Source: JAXDMU01 sp963762435 (GTDB lineage: Bacteria; Pseudomonadota; Alphaproteobacteria; ATCC43930; CGMCC-115725). From it: a stretch of DNA of 64,000 bases. The stretch lies in the NCBI GenBank assembly GCA_963762435.1, contig CAVXLN010000009.1, forward strand, positions 8,540 through 72,539. The letters are read 5' to 3'. The translations under genes were made by a program, and so were the position numbers. Below the pieces are notes generated by a model, which searched no databases, was not told where the DNA came from, and was given only the letters and a program-made list of their open reading frames with translations. This document shows, in pieces, positions 26,054 to 33,908 of this stretch. Numbering within the stretch: position 1 is the first letter of the stretch; every line of letters starts with the position of its first letter.

Positions 26054-26575
26054 GTGGAAACGGCGCGGGATCGCGAGATCCTCGAAACATTGACCGAGCT
26101 GGCGCTCGAGGTCGCGACGGCGCTGATCGTGACGGACGCGGCTGCCGGCAATGCCGAAAATGCCAACCGCCTGAGCCTCGCCTTCACCCGCGTCGCCCGT
26201 TCGATCCGCCAGACGCTGGCCTTCAAGGCGAAGCTCGCCGACATGGTGGCGAAGCGCGCCGAGAAGCGCCAGGCCCAGGAGCGTGAGGAGGCGATCGAGA
26301 AGACGCGCCTGCGGGCGAGGAAGCTTCAGGTCGCCCGCGATGTCGGCCGGATGGTGGAAGCCATCTCGGAGCCCGAGAGCCTGCTGGGCGATCTCCATGC
26401 GCGCCTGATGGGCCCGGATATCGAGGACGAGCTCCTCTTCATCGATCTGGGCAACGTCATCCTTGGTCTCTGCGACGGCCGCCCGAAGGGAGAACCCCTC
26501 GCCCGCTTGGCGGGAGAGGGAGGGGCCCGCGTCAGCGGGAGGGTGAGGGTGTGGCCTCGCCATCACCTCGCGTAG
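26054..26575 (+). CDS. Hypothetical helical protein ending inside a dispersed repeat
   Basis: About 173 residues from a GTG at 26054 (METARDREILETLTELALEV). Almost entirely helical: AGNAENANRLSLAFTRVARS, FKAKLADMVAKRAEKRQAQE, TRLRARKLQVARDVGRMVEA. I have seen similar uncharacterised proteins in alphaproteobacteria. The last ~26 codons (GEPLARLAGEGGARVSGRVR...) come from the palindromic repeat beginning at 26496, which also supplies the stop codon, so the native C-terminus was probably replaced when the repeat inserted. The upstream in-frame extension lacks protein-like character. Confidence 0.6.
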   Translation: METARDREILETLTELALEVATALIVTDAAAGNAENANRLSLAFTRVARSIRQTLAFKAKLADMVAKRAEKRQAQEREEAIEKTRLRARKLQVARDVGRMVEAISEPESLLGDLHARLMGPDIEDELLFIDLGNVILGLCDGRPKGEPLARLAGEGGARVSGRVRVWPRHHLA

Positions 26576-26628
26576 ACCCTCACCCGGCTCGTTTCACTCG
26601 CCACCCTCTCCCGCCAAGCGGGCGAGGG
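26496..26628. repeat. Dispersed palindromic repeat, copy 2
   Basis: 133 bases with perfect 25-base inverted arms (26496-26520 and 26604-26628), the same arm sequence as copy 1 at 12291. Inside, GGGTGAGGGTGTGGCCTCG matches copy 1, and an ACCCTCACCC strand (about 26576-26585) can pair with it. Copies differ most in the centre. It overlaps the end of the helical hypothetical gene. Confidence 0.85.
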
Positions 26629-26829
26629 TTGATTGACCCGACCTTTCCGCCACACCGGCCGAGAGGAGAAACACGCTTGCTTGCTACACCCCACCCCGCC
26701 GCCACCGAGGCTGCTGACGCGTGCCGGTTCTCTGGCATAGAGTAACTTTCAGCCGTTCCGAACGTTAGACCGCGAAGCGGGTCGATTGCCGAGCCCGTGA
26801 TCCTCGCGGCGCCTCAAGGAGCAAGCGGC

Positions 26830-28290
26830 ATGATCAAGGACGTGACGAGCAGCACTTGGGCGCGGCCTCTGGCCTTCTTCCTGTCGGCCTTGATGGTCGC
26901 ATTGCCGCCGCTCGCCGCCGAGGCTCAGCAGCCGCCGCCCGCCGCCGCCGACCAGGATCAGGCCTTCACGCCGGAGCAGCTCGACGCGCTCCTGGCGCCG
27001 ATCGCGCTTTATCCCGACAATCTCCTGACCCAGACGCTGATGGCGGCGGCATATCCGACCGAGATCGTCGAGGCGTCGCGCTGGCTCGACCAGCCGGGCA
27101 ACAAAGCGCTGAGCGGCGACCAGCTCGCCCAGGCGCTGGACGCGCAGAACTGGGATCCGTCGGTCAAGGCCACCGTGGCCGTGCCGCAAGTGCTGGCGAC
27201 CATGAACGCCAATCTCGAATGGACCCAGCAGCTGGGCTATGCCTTCGACACGCAGCAGCCCGATGTGCTGGCGTCCGTGCAGCGGCTGCGCCAGCAGGCG
27301 CAGGCGGCAAACCAGCTCCAATCGACGCAGCAGCAGGTCGTCACCGCCGATCAGGGAACGATCATCATCCAGCCGGCGCAGCCGAATGTGGTCTATGTGC
27401 CGGTCTACAATCCGACCGTGGTCTATGGCACCTGGCTTTATCCGGCCTATCCGCCGGTCTATATCCTGCCGCCGCCCGGTTATATCGTCGGTGACGCCTA
27501 TGCCACCGGCCTCGTCTTCGGCATCGGCATCGCGATCACGGCGTCGCTCTGGGATATTGGCCGGCCCGACTGGCGCGGCCGGAACGTCAATGTCGATGTC
27601 AACCGCTACAACCGGATCAATGTCCGTCGCCCGCCGATCGCTCCCGGCGGCTGGCGCCCGGGCGGCGGGCGTCCGGCCTTCAATCGCCCGCCGACCGGTC
27701 CCGTCGGGCGCCCTGGCGGTCCTCCTCGTCCGGGCGGCCCTGGGGGCGGCGGCAATCGTCCAGGCATTCCGGCCAGCCCTGGCGGCATCAACCGTCCCGG
27801 CGGCCCGTCCGGCGGTCCGGCCCGTCCGGGCGGCCCCGGCGGCGGCGGCGGCAATCGTCCGGGTATTCCGGCCAGCCCGGGCGGCTTCAACCGTCCCGGC
27901 GGCCCGTCCGGCGGTCCGGCGAATGGGCGGCCCAATATCAGCGTGCCGGGCAATCTGGTGAACCGCCCGCAGCGGCCGGCCAATCCGCCGCCGGCTCTCG
28001 GCACCAACCGGCCGGCCATCCCGGCGCTCGGCAATCGTCCGGGCGGCGGCGCTCCGGCGCCGAGCCGGCCCGCACGGCCCAGCTTTCAGCCGCCGCGGCA
28101 GCCCGGCGGTGCCATCGGCGGCATCAATGAAGGCCATAACGCCAGCGACTTCGCCGCCCGCGGCAATCAGAGCCGGCAGCAGATGCAGCGCCCGGCACCT
28201 GGTGGCGGTCGTCCGAGCGGTGGCGGTGGCCATCCCGGCGGCGGGGGCGGACATCCCAGCGGTGGCGGCAACGGCAAGGGGAAGCGGTGA
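26830..28290 (+). CDS. DUF3300 domain protein with Gly/Pro-rich low-complexity tail
   Basis: 486 residues from the ATG at 26830, chosen for its AAGGAG 8 bases upstream. A signal peptide (ARPLAFFLSALMVALPPLAAEA) is followed by a DUF3300 domain (about 38-240): FTPEQLDALLAPIALYPDNL, QTLMAAAYPTEIVEASRWL, NVVYVPVYNPTVVYGTW. From ~270 the protein is a collagen-like Gly/Pro/Arg/Asn tail (NRPGIPASPGG, RPGGPSGGPA), which at DNA level includes a 99-base tandem period. Envelope location expected; function unknown. Its stop overlaps the start of the DUF2950 gene (TGATG), and these two families are regularly paired. Confidence 0.9.
   Translation: MIKDVTSSTWARPLAFFLSALMVALPPLAAEAQQPPPAAADQDQAFTPEQLDALLAPIALYPDNLLTQTLMAAAYPTEIVEASRWLDQPGNKALSGDQLAQALDAQNWDPSVKATVAVPQVLATMNANLEWTQQLGYAFDTQQPDVLASVQRLRQQAQAANQLQSTQQQVVTADQGTIIIQPAQPNVVYVPVYNPTVVYGTWLYPAYPPVYILPPPGYIVGDAYATGLVFGIGIAITASLWDIGRPDWRGRNVNVDVNRYNRINVRRPPIAPGGWRPGGGRPAFNRPPTGPVGRPGGPPRPGGPGGGGNRPGIPASPGGINRPGGPSGGPARPGGPGGGGGNRPGIPASPGGFNRPGGPSGGPANGRPNISVPGNLVNRPQRPANPPPALGTNRPAIPALGNRPGGGAPAPSRPARPSFQPPRQPGGAIGGINEGHNASDFAARGNQSRQQMQRPAPGGGRPSGGGGHPGGGGGHPSGGGNGKGKR
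27751..27920. repeat. Tandem repeat inside the DUF3300 gene (99-base period)
   Basis: A 71-base unit at 27751-27821 recurs at 27850-27920 with a few substitutions and an offset of 99 bases (33 codons). It encodes NRPG(I)PASPGG(x)NRPGGPSGGP. The offset keeps the frame, so repeat-number change would only alter tail length. Confidence 0.75.
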
Positions 28291-29261
28291 TGAGCATCCG
28301 CATGATCGGCACGCTCGGCAGTGCAGCACTCCTGGCCTTGATGCTGGCGGCGTCCGGCGCCTCGGCCTTTGCCCAGGCGGCACCCCATCATCATCCGCAT
28401 CCGCCGCAACAGCTGTTCGACTCGCCCGATGCCGCGGTGGACGCCTTCGTGGCCGCGGTCAAGACCAACGACCCCAAATCGATCTTCGCAGTGCTCGGCC
28501 CCGGCAGCGGCAAGCTCATCAATTCGGGCGATCCCGTGCTCGACCAGCAGGCACGCCAGCGCTTCCTGGACGCCTATGCGGCCAAGCATGCGCTGGTCGC
28601 CGAGGATGACAGCACCACGATCCTCCAGGTCGGCCCGGACAGTTGGCCGACGCCGATCCCGCTCGTGAAAACCACGGGCGGCTGGCGCTTCGATGCGCCC
28701 TCCGGCGCCCAGCAGATCCTCAATCGCCGCATCGGCCGTGACGAGATCGCGGCAATCCGCGGCTGCCTCGTCTATGTCGATGCGCAGCTGGATTATTTCG
28801 ACCGGGCGAAGCGCGGCCGCGGGACTGGCTTCTATGCCCAGCGGCTGGTCAGCACGGAAGGCCATTATGATGGGCTCTATTGGCCGGTCGCCGAGGGCGA
28901 GGTGCAGAGCCCGCTCGGCCCGCTCGTCCAGCAAGCCGAAAGCGAAGGCTATCCGAGCGATCTGGTGAAAGGGCGGCGCACGCCCTATCAGGGCTACTAC
29001 TATCACATCCTGACAGCCCAAGGGCCCAACGCCGATGGCGGCGCCAAGAGCTACATCGTGGGCGGCAAGATGACGGCGGGATTTGCGCTCGTCGCCTGGC
29101 CCGCGCGCTACGGCGCCTCAGGTGTCCAGACCTTCATCGTCGACCAGGACGGCGTCGTCTATCAGAAGGATCTGGGGCCGGACACGGCAAGGGCAGCCGC
29201 CGCGATCACGCGCTTCGATCCCGATCCAAGCTGGCTGCAGGTGAGCCTGAGTAACAACTGA
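28290..29261 (+). CDS. DUF2950 domain protein
   Basis: 323 residues from the ATG at 28290, overlapping the DUF3300 stop by one base. The signal peptide is followed by a His-rich segment (PHHHPHPPQQ). The DUF2950 body shows FDSPDAAVDAFVAAVKTNDP, a VLGPGSGKLINSGDPVLD motif, RRIGRDEIAAIRGCLVYVDA, GHYDGLYWPVAEGEVQSPLG, RRTPYQGYYYHILTAQGPNA and a final GVVYQKDLGPDT. Exported, function unknown; it almost always travels with DUF3300. A 42-base perfect palindrome starts within its stop codon. Confidence 0.9.
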   Translation: MSIRMIGTLGSAALLALMLAASGASAFAQAAPHHHPHPPQQLFDSPDAAVDAFVAAVKTNDPKSIFAVLGPGSGKLINSGDPVLDQQARQRFLDAYAAKHALVAEDDSTTILQVGPDSWPTPIPLVKTTGGWRFDAPSGAQQILNRRIGRDEIAAIRGCLVYVDAQLDYFDRAKRGRGTGFYAQRLVSTEGHYDGLYWPVAEGEVQSPLGPLVQQAESEGYPSDLVKGRRTPYQGYYYHILTAQGPNADGGAKSYIVGGKMTAGFALVAWPARYGASGVQTFIVDQDGVVYQKDLGPDTARAAAAITRFDPDPSWLQVSLSNN

Positions 29262-29412
29262 TAACACTCGCCGGAAGTCTTGACTTCCGGCGAGTGTTAT
29301 CGCGAGCGACGGCGAGTGCTGAGCCGTATGGCGCGAAGCCTCAGGGTCGCGGAGGCGACCCGCGCGGCGCCTGAGCGACTGCCTGAATTTCGGACGAGTC
29401 CGAAATTCAGGC
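29260..29412. repeat. Cluster of perfect palindromes between convergent genes
   Basis: First palindrome: 20-base perfect arms (29260-29279, 29282-29301; GATAACACTCGCCGGAAGTC) around TT. Middle: GGGTCGC/GCGACCC around GGAG (about 29344-29361), with outer CTCAGG/CCTGAG. Last: 15-base perfect arms (29381-29395, 29398-29412; GCCTGAATTTCGGAC) around GA. The first begins in the DUF2950 stop codon. They could act as bidirectional termination signals, but perfect 20- and 15-base arms with two-base centres and no T-run look more like mobile palindromic elements. Confidence 0.8.
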
Positions 29413-29426
29413 GATTGGTCTAAGAC

Positions 29427-30041
29427 TCAGCGCGCCGCGATGGCGACGGCGGCGCCGGCGATCACCGCCGCCGTGCCCTGGTTGATCCGCCGCTGTGCCC
29501 GTTCGGAGCGGAACACACGCCGCGTCCGGTCGGCGAGCAGCGCCCAGAGCGCCAGGATCGGGCCGCAGACCAGCACCATGGTGCCGGCGAGCTCGGCATA
29601 CGCCGTAAGGTCGATCGTCCGGATATCGACCACCAGCGGCATGACCGACAGGAAGAACACGATCGGCTTCGGGTTGCCCAGCGTCAGCGACAGGCTTGAG
29701 AGAAAGGTGCGCAAAGCGTTCTCGCGCATCGTCTCGGGCTCAACATCGAGCCGGCTGACCGGTGCCCGCCAGATCTTCCAGGCCATCCAGCAGAGATAGG
29801 CGGCACCGGCATAGCGCAGGAGCTGAAAGGCGGTCTCGAAACTCTGCGCCACGAAGGCGAGGCCGGAGACCGCGAGCGTCATCAGCACGATGTCGCCCAG
29901 CACGAAGCCCGCGATGAACCAGGGCAGGCCGTGAAGGCCGCGGCCGAGTGCACGGGCCACGACCAGGGCCACGCCCGGACCGGGCGACGCCACGGCAACG
30001 GCATAGATAGCGGCGAAGACCAGCAATCCCGACAGGCTCAT
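29427..30041 (-). CDS. LysE/RhtB-family amino-acid exporter
   Basis: 204 residues from the ATG at 30041, which has GGAGAGT upstream. Five to six membrane helices. Family signatures are AVASPGPGVALVVARALGRG near the N-terminus, YLCWMAWKIWRAP, and SLTLGNPKPIVFFLSVMPLV in the centre. LysE-type carriers export amino acids or derivatives (lysine, threonine, homoserine lactone) through the inner membrane. The substrate is unknown. No adjacent ArgP/LysG-type regulator is seen. The DUF72 gene lies upstream on the same strand. Confidence 0.92.
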   Translation of the reverse strand: MSLSGLLVFAAIYAVAVASPGPGVALVVARALGRGLHGLPWFIAGFVLGDIVLMTLAVSGLAFVAQSFETAFQLLRYAGAAYLCWMAWKIWRAPVSRLDVEPETMRENALRTFLSSLSLTLGNPKPIVFFLSVMPLVVDIRTIDLTAYAELAGTMVLVCGPILALWALLADRTRRVFRSERAQRRINQGTAAVIAGAAVAIAAR

Positions 30042-30092
30042 GAGTACTCTCCAGCGAGGAACGGCATGCCGATCTATAACAAAAGCCGGCAA

Positions 30093-30896
30093 TCACCCGA
30101 GCCGTTCGATGATCGCCTTCGCGGCCGCCGGATTGCGCTCCTTGAAGCCGCTGATGACATAGAGGAACACGTCGCGGGCTACCGCTTTGGCCGGCTCGCC
30201 GGCGGTTTCGAGCCCGTGCGGCACCGTGCCGGAGGCCAGCGACTTGGCGCGCGCCGCCCAGGTATCGAGGGTCTTCGAAGCATAGCCGAGCTCTTCCCCT
30301 TCGCTGGTGCCCATGATGCGCGCATAGACGAAGGGTGCGGTGATGTCGGCGATCTGCGGAAACTCCGAATCGGCGGCGAGGATGATGGCGACGCCATACT
30401 GCCGGGCCATCGCCACGAATTCAGGATGCTTGAAGCTGTCATGCCGGACCTCGACCGCATGCATCAGCTTCCGCCCCTCATGGCGTGCCGGCAGCAGCTT
30501 GAGGAACGCCTCGAAATCCGCGGGATCGAACTTCTTGGTCGCCATGAACTGCCAATTGATCGGGCCGAGCTTGTCCTTGAGCTCGGTGATGCCGCTGGCG
30601 ATGAAACGCTCGACCGATTGGGCGCCCTCGGCCAGCACACGGCGATTGGTGGCGAAGCGCGGGCCCTTCAGCGCGAAGACGAAACCGTCGGGCGTCTCGT
30701 CATGCCATTTGGCGAAGCTCTCGGGCTTCTGCGAGCCGTAATAGGTGCCGTTGATCTCGATCGAGGTGAGCTGCCGGCTGGCATATTCGAGCTCGCGCTT
30801 CTGGGTGAGATCGGCGGGATAGAAGCTGCCGCGCCAGGGCTCGTAGGTCCAGCCGCCGATGCCGACGCGGATCCGGGGCTTGTGCTGTTCGGTCAT
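30093..30896 (-). CDS. DUF72 (YecE-like) protein
   Basis: 267 residues. DUF72 TIM-barrel-like signature: RVGIGGWTYEPWRGSFYPAD, LTSIEINGTYYGSQKPESFA, WHDETPDGFVFALKGPRFAT, then INWQFMATKKFDPADFEAFL, and AVEVRHDSF and the DVFLYVISGFKERNP ending. Cytoplasmic. No reaction is established for the family. The gene follows the peptide-deformylase-like gene by 12 bases on the same strand and precedes lysE by ~50 bases. Confidence 0.92.
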   Translation of the reverse strand: MTEQHKPRIRVGIGGWTYEPWRGSFYPADLTQKRELEYASRQLTSIEINGTYYGSQKPESFAKWHDETPDGFVFALKGPRFATNRRVLAEGAQSVERFIASGITELKDKLGPINWQFMATKKFDPADFEAFLKLLPARHEGRKLMHAVEVRHDSFKHPEFVAMARQYGVAIILAADSEFPQIADITAPFVYARIMGTSEGEELGYASKTLDTWAARAKSLASGTVPHGLETAGEPAKAVARDVFLYVISGFKERNPAAAKAIIERLG

Positions 30897-30908
30897 GAGG
30901 CTTTCTCC

Positions 30909-31407
30909 TTATGGCGTGCGCAGCACTTTGCCGTAGCGCTTGACCAGCCGGTCCCGCTTGAGGCGCGACAGGCGATAGATCCAGAACAGGCCGTCGAGCT
31001 GGTCGATCTCATGCTGCAGGCAGATGGCGAGCAAGCCCCGAGCCTCCTCGATCCGTTCGGTCCCGTCGAGAGTTCTGATAGCGCACTTCGACCGACGCCG
31101 CGCGCTCGACCGTCTCGACGGCACCAGGCATCGACACGCTGCCTTCCTCACCCAAGACCTTGCCGGCCGAGGCCCGGACGATCGCCGGATTGACGTAGAA
31201 GCGCGCCGCGTCGCCAACGAGCTCGATCGCGACCAGCCGCTGCATGACCCCGATATGGGGCGCCGTGATGCCGATGCCGGGTGCCGCGCGCATCGTCTCG
31301 AGCAGATCCTGGGCCAGCGTCTCGAGCGCCGCATCGAACGCGGTCACAGGTGCGGCCGGCTGCCTGAGACGCGGATCGGGATATTCCAGGATCGTCCTTA
31401 TGGCCAC
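30909..31407 (-). pseudogene. Peptide-deformylase-like protein, frameshifted, with an altered metal motif
   Basis: Starts at a GTG at 31407 with GGGGGAG upstream (product MAIRTILEYPDPRLRQPAAP). It reads as a deformylase through APGIGITAPHIGVMQRLVAI and EEGSVSMPGAVETVERAASV to VEVRYQN near 31075. The frame then degenerates. A different frame continues correctly with LDGTERIEEARGLLAICLQH, EIDQLDGLFWIYRLSRLKRD and RLVKRYGKVLRTP to the stop at 30909. One indel around 31060-31080 explains this. Motif 2 is EGSVS rather than EGCLS, so the metal-ligand Cys is replaced by Ser; motif 1 lacks the usual Gln. Family variants with these changes exist and may not deformylate. Motif 3 (HEIDQLDG) is intact. 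Confidence 0.75.
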
Positions 31408-31445
31408 GCCGTCTCCCCCCGCATAGGCTTGGGCGCCAGTTAGCC

Positions 31446-32270
31446 ATGGAGATGCCGAAAGTGACAACGCCCGCAAAACCCGTCCTCCTGACCGGCGCCT
31501 CGGGCGCGCTGGGCCGCCTGCTCACCGCTTCACTCGCCGCCAAAGGCTGGACGCTCAGGCTCGCCGACCGCGCCCCGTTTCCGGACTTGGTGCCGGATGG
31601 GGCAAGCTTCACCCCGGCCGATCTCGAGGATGGTCCGGCCATGCTCCGCCTCGCGGAGGGCTGCAGCACGATCCTCCATTTCGGCGGCATCTCGACCGAG
31701 CAACCCTTCGAGACGGTGCTCGGCGCCAATCTGCGCGGCCTCCATCACATCTATGAAGCGGCCCGGCATGCTGGTGCCCGCGTGATCTTCGCCTCGTCGA
31801 ACCACACGGTCGGGTTCCACACCCGCGACGCGGTGCTCGACGATGATTGCGCCTTCCGGCCCGACGGCTATTACGGCCTCTCCAAGGCCTATGGCGAGCT
31901 GATGGGCCGGCTCTATTGGGACAAGCATGGCGTCGAGAGCGTGTTCCTGCGCATCGGCTCCTGCTTTCCCGAACCGCACGATGCCCGCATGCTCGCGACC
32001 TGGCTGTCGCCCGGCGATCTCCTCCGCCTGGTCGAGCGCGCGACGCTGGCCGAGACGACCGGTCCCGAAGGCTGCCTCGTCATCTGGGGTGCCTCGCGGA
32101 ACAGCCGCATGCGCTGGTGGCGCCGCGACGGCCGTACCGTCATCGGCTGGACGCCCGAGGACAGCGCCGATGCGTACATCACGGCACTCGACGGCAAGAT
32201 CACGGACGATCCGGTCATCGAGCGGCATCAGGGCGGCGCCTTCTGCGCCATCGACTATTCGCGGCGATGA
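31446..32270 (+). CDS. NAD-dependent epimerase/dehydratase family protein, uronate-dehydrogenase-like
   Basis: 274 residues. The N-terminal cofactor loop is LLTGASGALGRLLTASLAAK; then a conserved FGGISTEQPFETVLGANLRG, IFASSNHTVGFHTRD with the active-site Ser, and the YYGLSKAYGELMGRL Tyr-Lys pair. The pattern (short SDR, HxGG, SSNHTxGF) resembles NAD-dependent uronate dehydrogenases, which oxidise galacturonate or glucuronate to aldarolactones. No aldarate pathway genes are adjacent, so the substrate stays tentative. Divergent from the deformylase-like gene, 38 bases apart. Confidence 0.82.
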   Translation: MEMPKVTTPAKPVLLTGASGALGRLLTASLAAKGWTLRLADRAPFPDLVPDGASFTPADLEDGPAMLRLAEGCSTILHFGGISTEQPFETVLGANLRGLHHIYEAARHAGARVIFASSNHTVGFHTRDAVLDDDCAFRPDGYYGLSKAYGELMGRLYWDKHGVESVFLRIGSCFPEPHDARMLATWLSPGDLLRLVERATLAETTGPEGCLVIWGASRNSRMRWWRRDGRTVIGWTPEDSADAYITALDGKITDDPVIERHQGGAFCAIDYSRR

Positions 32271-32274
32271 CGCG

Positions 32275-32655
32275 TCAGCTGCCCGGGTTGGCCGCACCGT
32301 TCCGCTGGCGGAACGCGCCGACCATGTCGTCGGCGCGGGCGAGGGCAGGGTCGCGCCCGAGGGCGGCGCAGGCGACGGGCGCCGAGCGGTCGGCCAGATC
32401 CTCGATCGCTTCCATGTCGCCATGGGCGAGGGCAGCCTGAGCGCGATTCTTCTCTTGCTCGGTCTCAGCGGGGACCGCGGCGAGGGCGGCGCCTCGGAGA
32501 TCAGCCGCCCAGCCATCGTCGCGCAGACCGCAGAGTGGGGCAGTGGCGGCGAGTCCGCCCAGCTGCGCCACCTCGGCCAGCTCGGACTCGGTCTGCTCGG
32601 CCGCCGCCGTGGGCAGTGCCGCTGCCAGCAGCAGCATCAAGATCGGAAAGCGCAT
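32275..32655 (-). CDS. Small exported hypothetical protein
   Basis: 126 residues from the ATG at 32655, picked because MRFPILMLLLAAALPTAAA-EQ is a clean signal peptide. The mature part is Ala-rich and helical (SELAEVAQLGGLAATAPLCG, ERTQ-like helices, GDMEAIEDLADRSAPVACAA) with two cysteines that could pair in the periplasm. No family recognised. Convergent with the dehydrogenase gene (4-base gap) and divergent from the NHL-repeat gene. Confidence 0.65.
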   Translation of the reverse strand: MRFPILMLLLAAALPTAAAEQTESELAEVAQLGGLAATAPLCGLRDDGWAADLRGAALAAVPAETEQEKNRAQAALAHGDMEAIEDLADRSAPVACAALGRDPALARADDMVGAFRQRNGAANPGS

Positions 32656-32761
32656 GGTCCTCTCGCTGGATATGTAACGCGAGCGTGTCACCCCTGCAGC
32701 CGGGGCGGGATCCGTTCATGGCCCGCTTTGCTAAGCTCGGTCAATAACATAGCAGGGGACA

Positions 32762-33868
32762 ATGACGATGCGCAGGGCAGGACGGAACCTCACTCGGTTG
32801 CTGGCGCTCTTGCTCGGCCTCGTGCCGCTCGGGGCATTCGCTGAAACCGCGCCGGAAATCCCGTTCAATTCGGTCCCCGATCCGCTCAAGCTGCCGAAGG
32901 ACCTCTATTTCGGCGAGGTGTCTGGTGTCGCGGTCAATTCCAAAGGCCATGTCTTCGCCTTCTCGCGCGGCAGCACGACGGGACCGGCCTATGCGGCAGC
33001 GGCGGCCCAGCTGCTCGAGTTCGGGCCGGACGGCAAGTTCATCCGCGAGATCGGCCATAATCTCTATGCCTGGTCCTTCGCGCACGCCGTCAAGGTCGAT
33101 CGCGACGACAATATCTGGGTCACCGACAAGGGCTCGGACATGGTGGTCAAGTTCGATTCCCAGGGCCGTGTCGCCATGGTGTTCGGCCGCAAGCAGGAGG
33201 CGTCCGACGAGGATACCGGGCCCTTGAAGCATCCGAAACCGCCGCTGGCGCCGGTCGACGGCCTGTTCCGCCAGGTCACGGACATCACCTGGGACAAGGC
33301 GGGCAACGGCTATATCAGCGACGGCTACATCAATGCGCGCGTCGCCAAGGTCAGCAAGGAGGGCGAGTGGCTGGGCTCCTTCGGCGAGCCGGGCACCGGG
33401 CCGGGCCAGCTGATGACGCCGCACAGCATCGCGATCGACAATGACGACCATATCTATGTCGCCGATCGCGGCAATCGCCGCATCCAGGTGTTCGACACCA
33501 GCGGCAAGGTGCTGCGCCAGATCACGATCGACGTGCCCTATCCGCCCGATGCCAAGCCGGCGATCGGCAACAAGCCCAACCTGCCTTATCCCGACGGTAC
33601 GCCGCAGACCATGGCGCCGGGGGCGCCCTGGACCGTTTGCATCACGCCCGGCCCGCATCAGGTGCTTTATGCATCCGACGCCTTTCCCGGCCGTATCTAC
33701 AAGCTGTCGCTCGACGGCAAGGTGCTGGGCGTCCTGGGCCGAGCCGGCAAGATGCCGAAGCAGTTCGGCTGGATCCACGAGATCGCCTGCCCGTCAGAGA
33801 ACGAGCTCTATGTCGCCGAGCTCCTGAACTGGCGTGTGCAGAAACTGATCCTGCATCAGCAGAAGTGA
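32762..33868 (+). CDS. Exported NHL-repeat beta-propeller protein
   Basis: 368 residues with a signal peptide (LTRLLALLLGLVPLGAFAET). About six NHL-type blades can be seen: LYFGEVSGVAVNSKGHVFAF, WSFAHAVKVDRDDNIWVTDK, VTDITWDKAGNGYISDGYIN, MTPHSIAIDNDDHIYVADRG, NRRIQVFDTSGKVLRQI and the final IACPSENELYVAELLNWRVQ. Proteins of this type are often annotated as peptidyl-alpha-hydroxyglycine lyase-like; without the metal ligands mapped, treat it as a binding propeller of unknown ligand. Two ATGs (32762, 32768) are close together. The glycan operon begins 40 bases downstream. Confidence 0.85.
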   Translation: MTMRRAGRNLTRLLALLLGLVPLGAFAETAPEIPFNSVPDPLKLPKDLYFGEVSGVAVNSKGHVFAFSRGSTTGPAYAAAAAQLLEFGPDGKFIREIGHNLYAWSFAHAVKVDRDDNIWVTDKGSDMVVKFDSQGRVAMVFGRKQEASDEDTGPLKHPKPPLAPVDGLFRQVTDITWDKAGNGYISDGYINARVAKVSKEGEWLGSFGEPGTGPGQLMTPHSIAIDNDDHIYVADRGNRRIQVFDTSGKVLRQITIDVPYPPDAKPAIGNKPNLPYPDGTPQTMAPGAPWTVCITPGPHQVLYASDAFPGRIYKLSLDGKVLGVLGRAGKMPKQFGWIHEIACPSENELYVAELLNWRVQKLILHQQK

Positions 33869-33908
33869 CGCTCGACCTGAAGCGGGGATTTGGCTAGAAG
33901 GTGGTCCG

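Noticed and set aside
26749..28383. 544-codon minus-strand frame opposite DUF3300
   Set aside because: Product is low-complexity Ala/Arg, mirror of the Gly/Pro codons on the plus strand.
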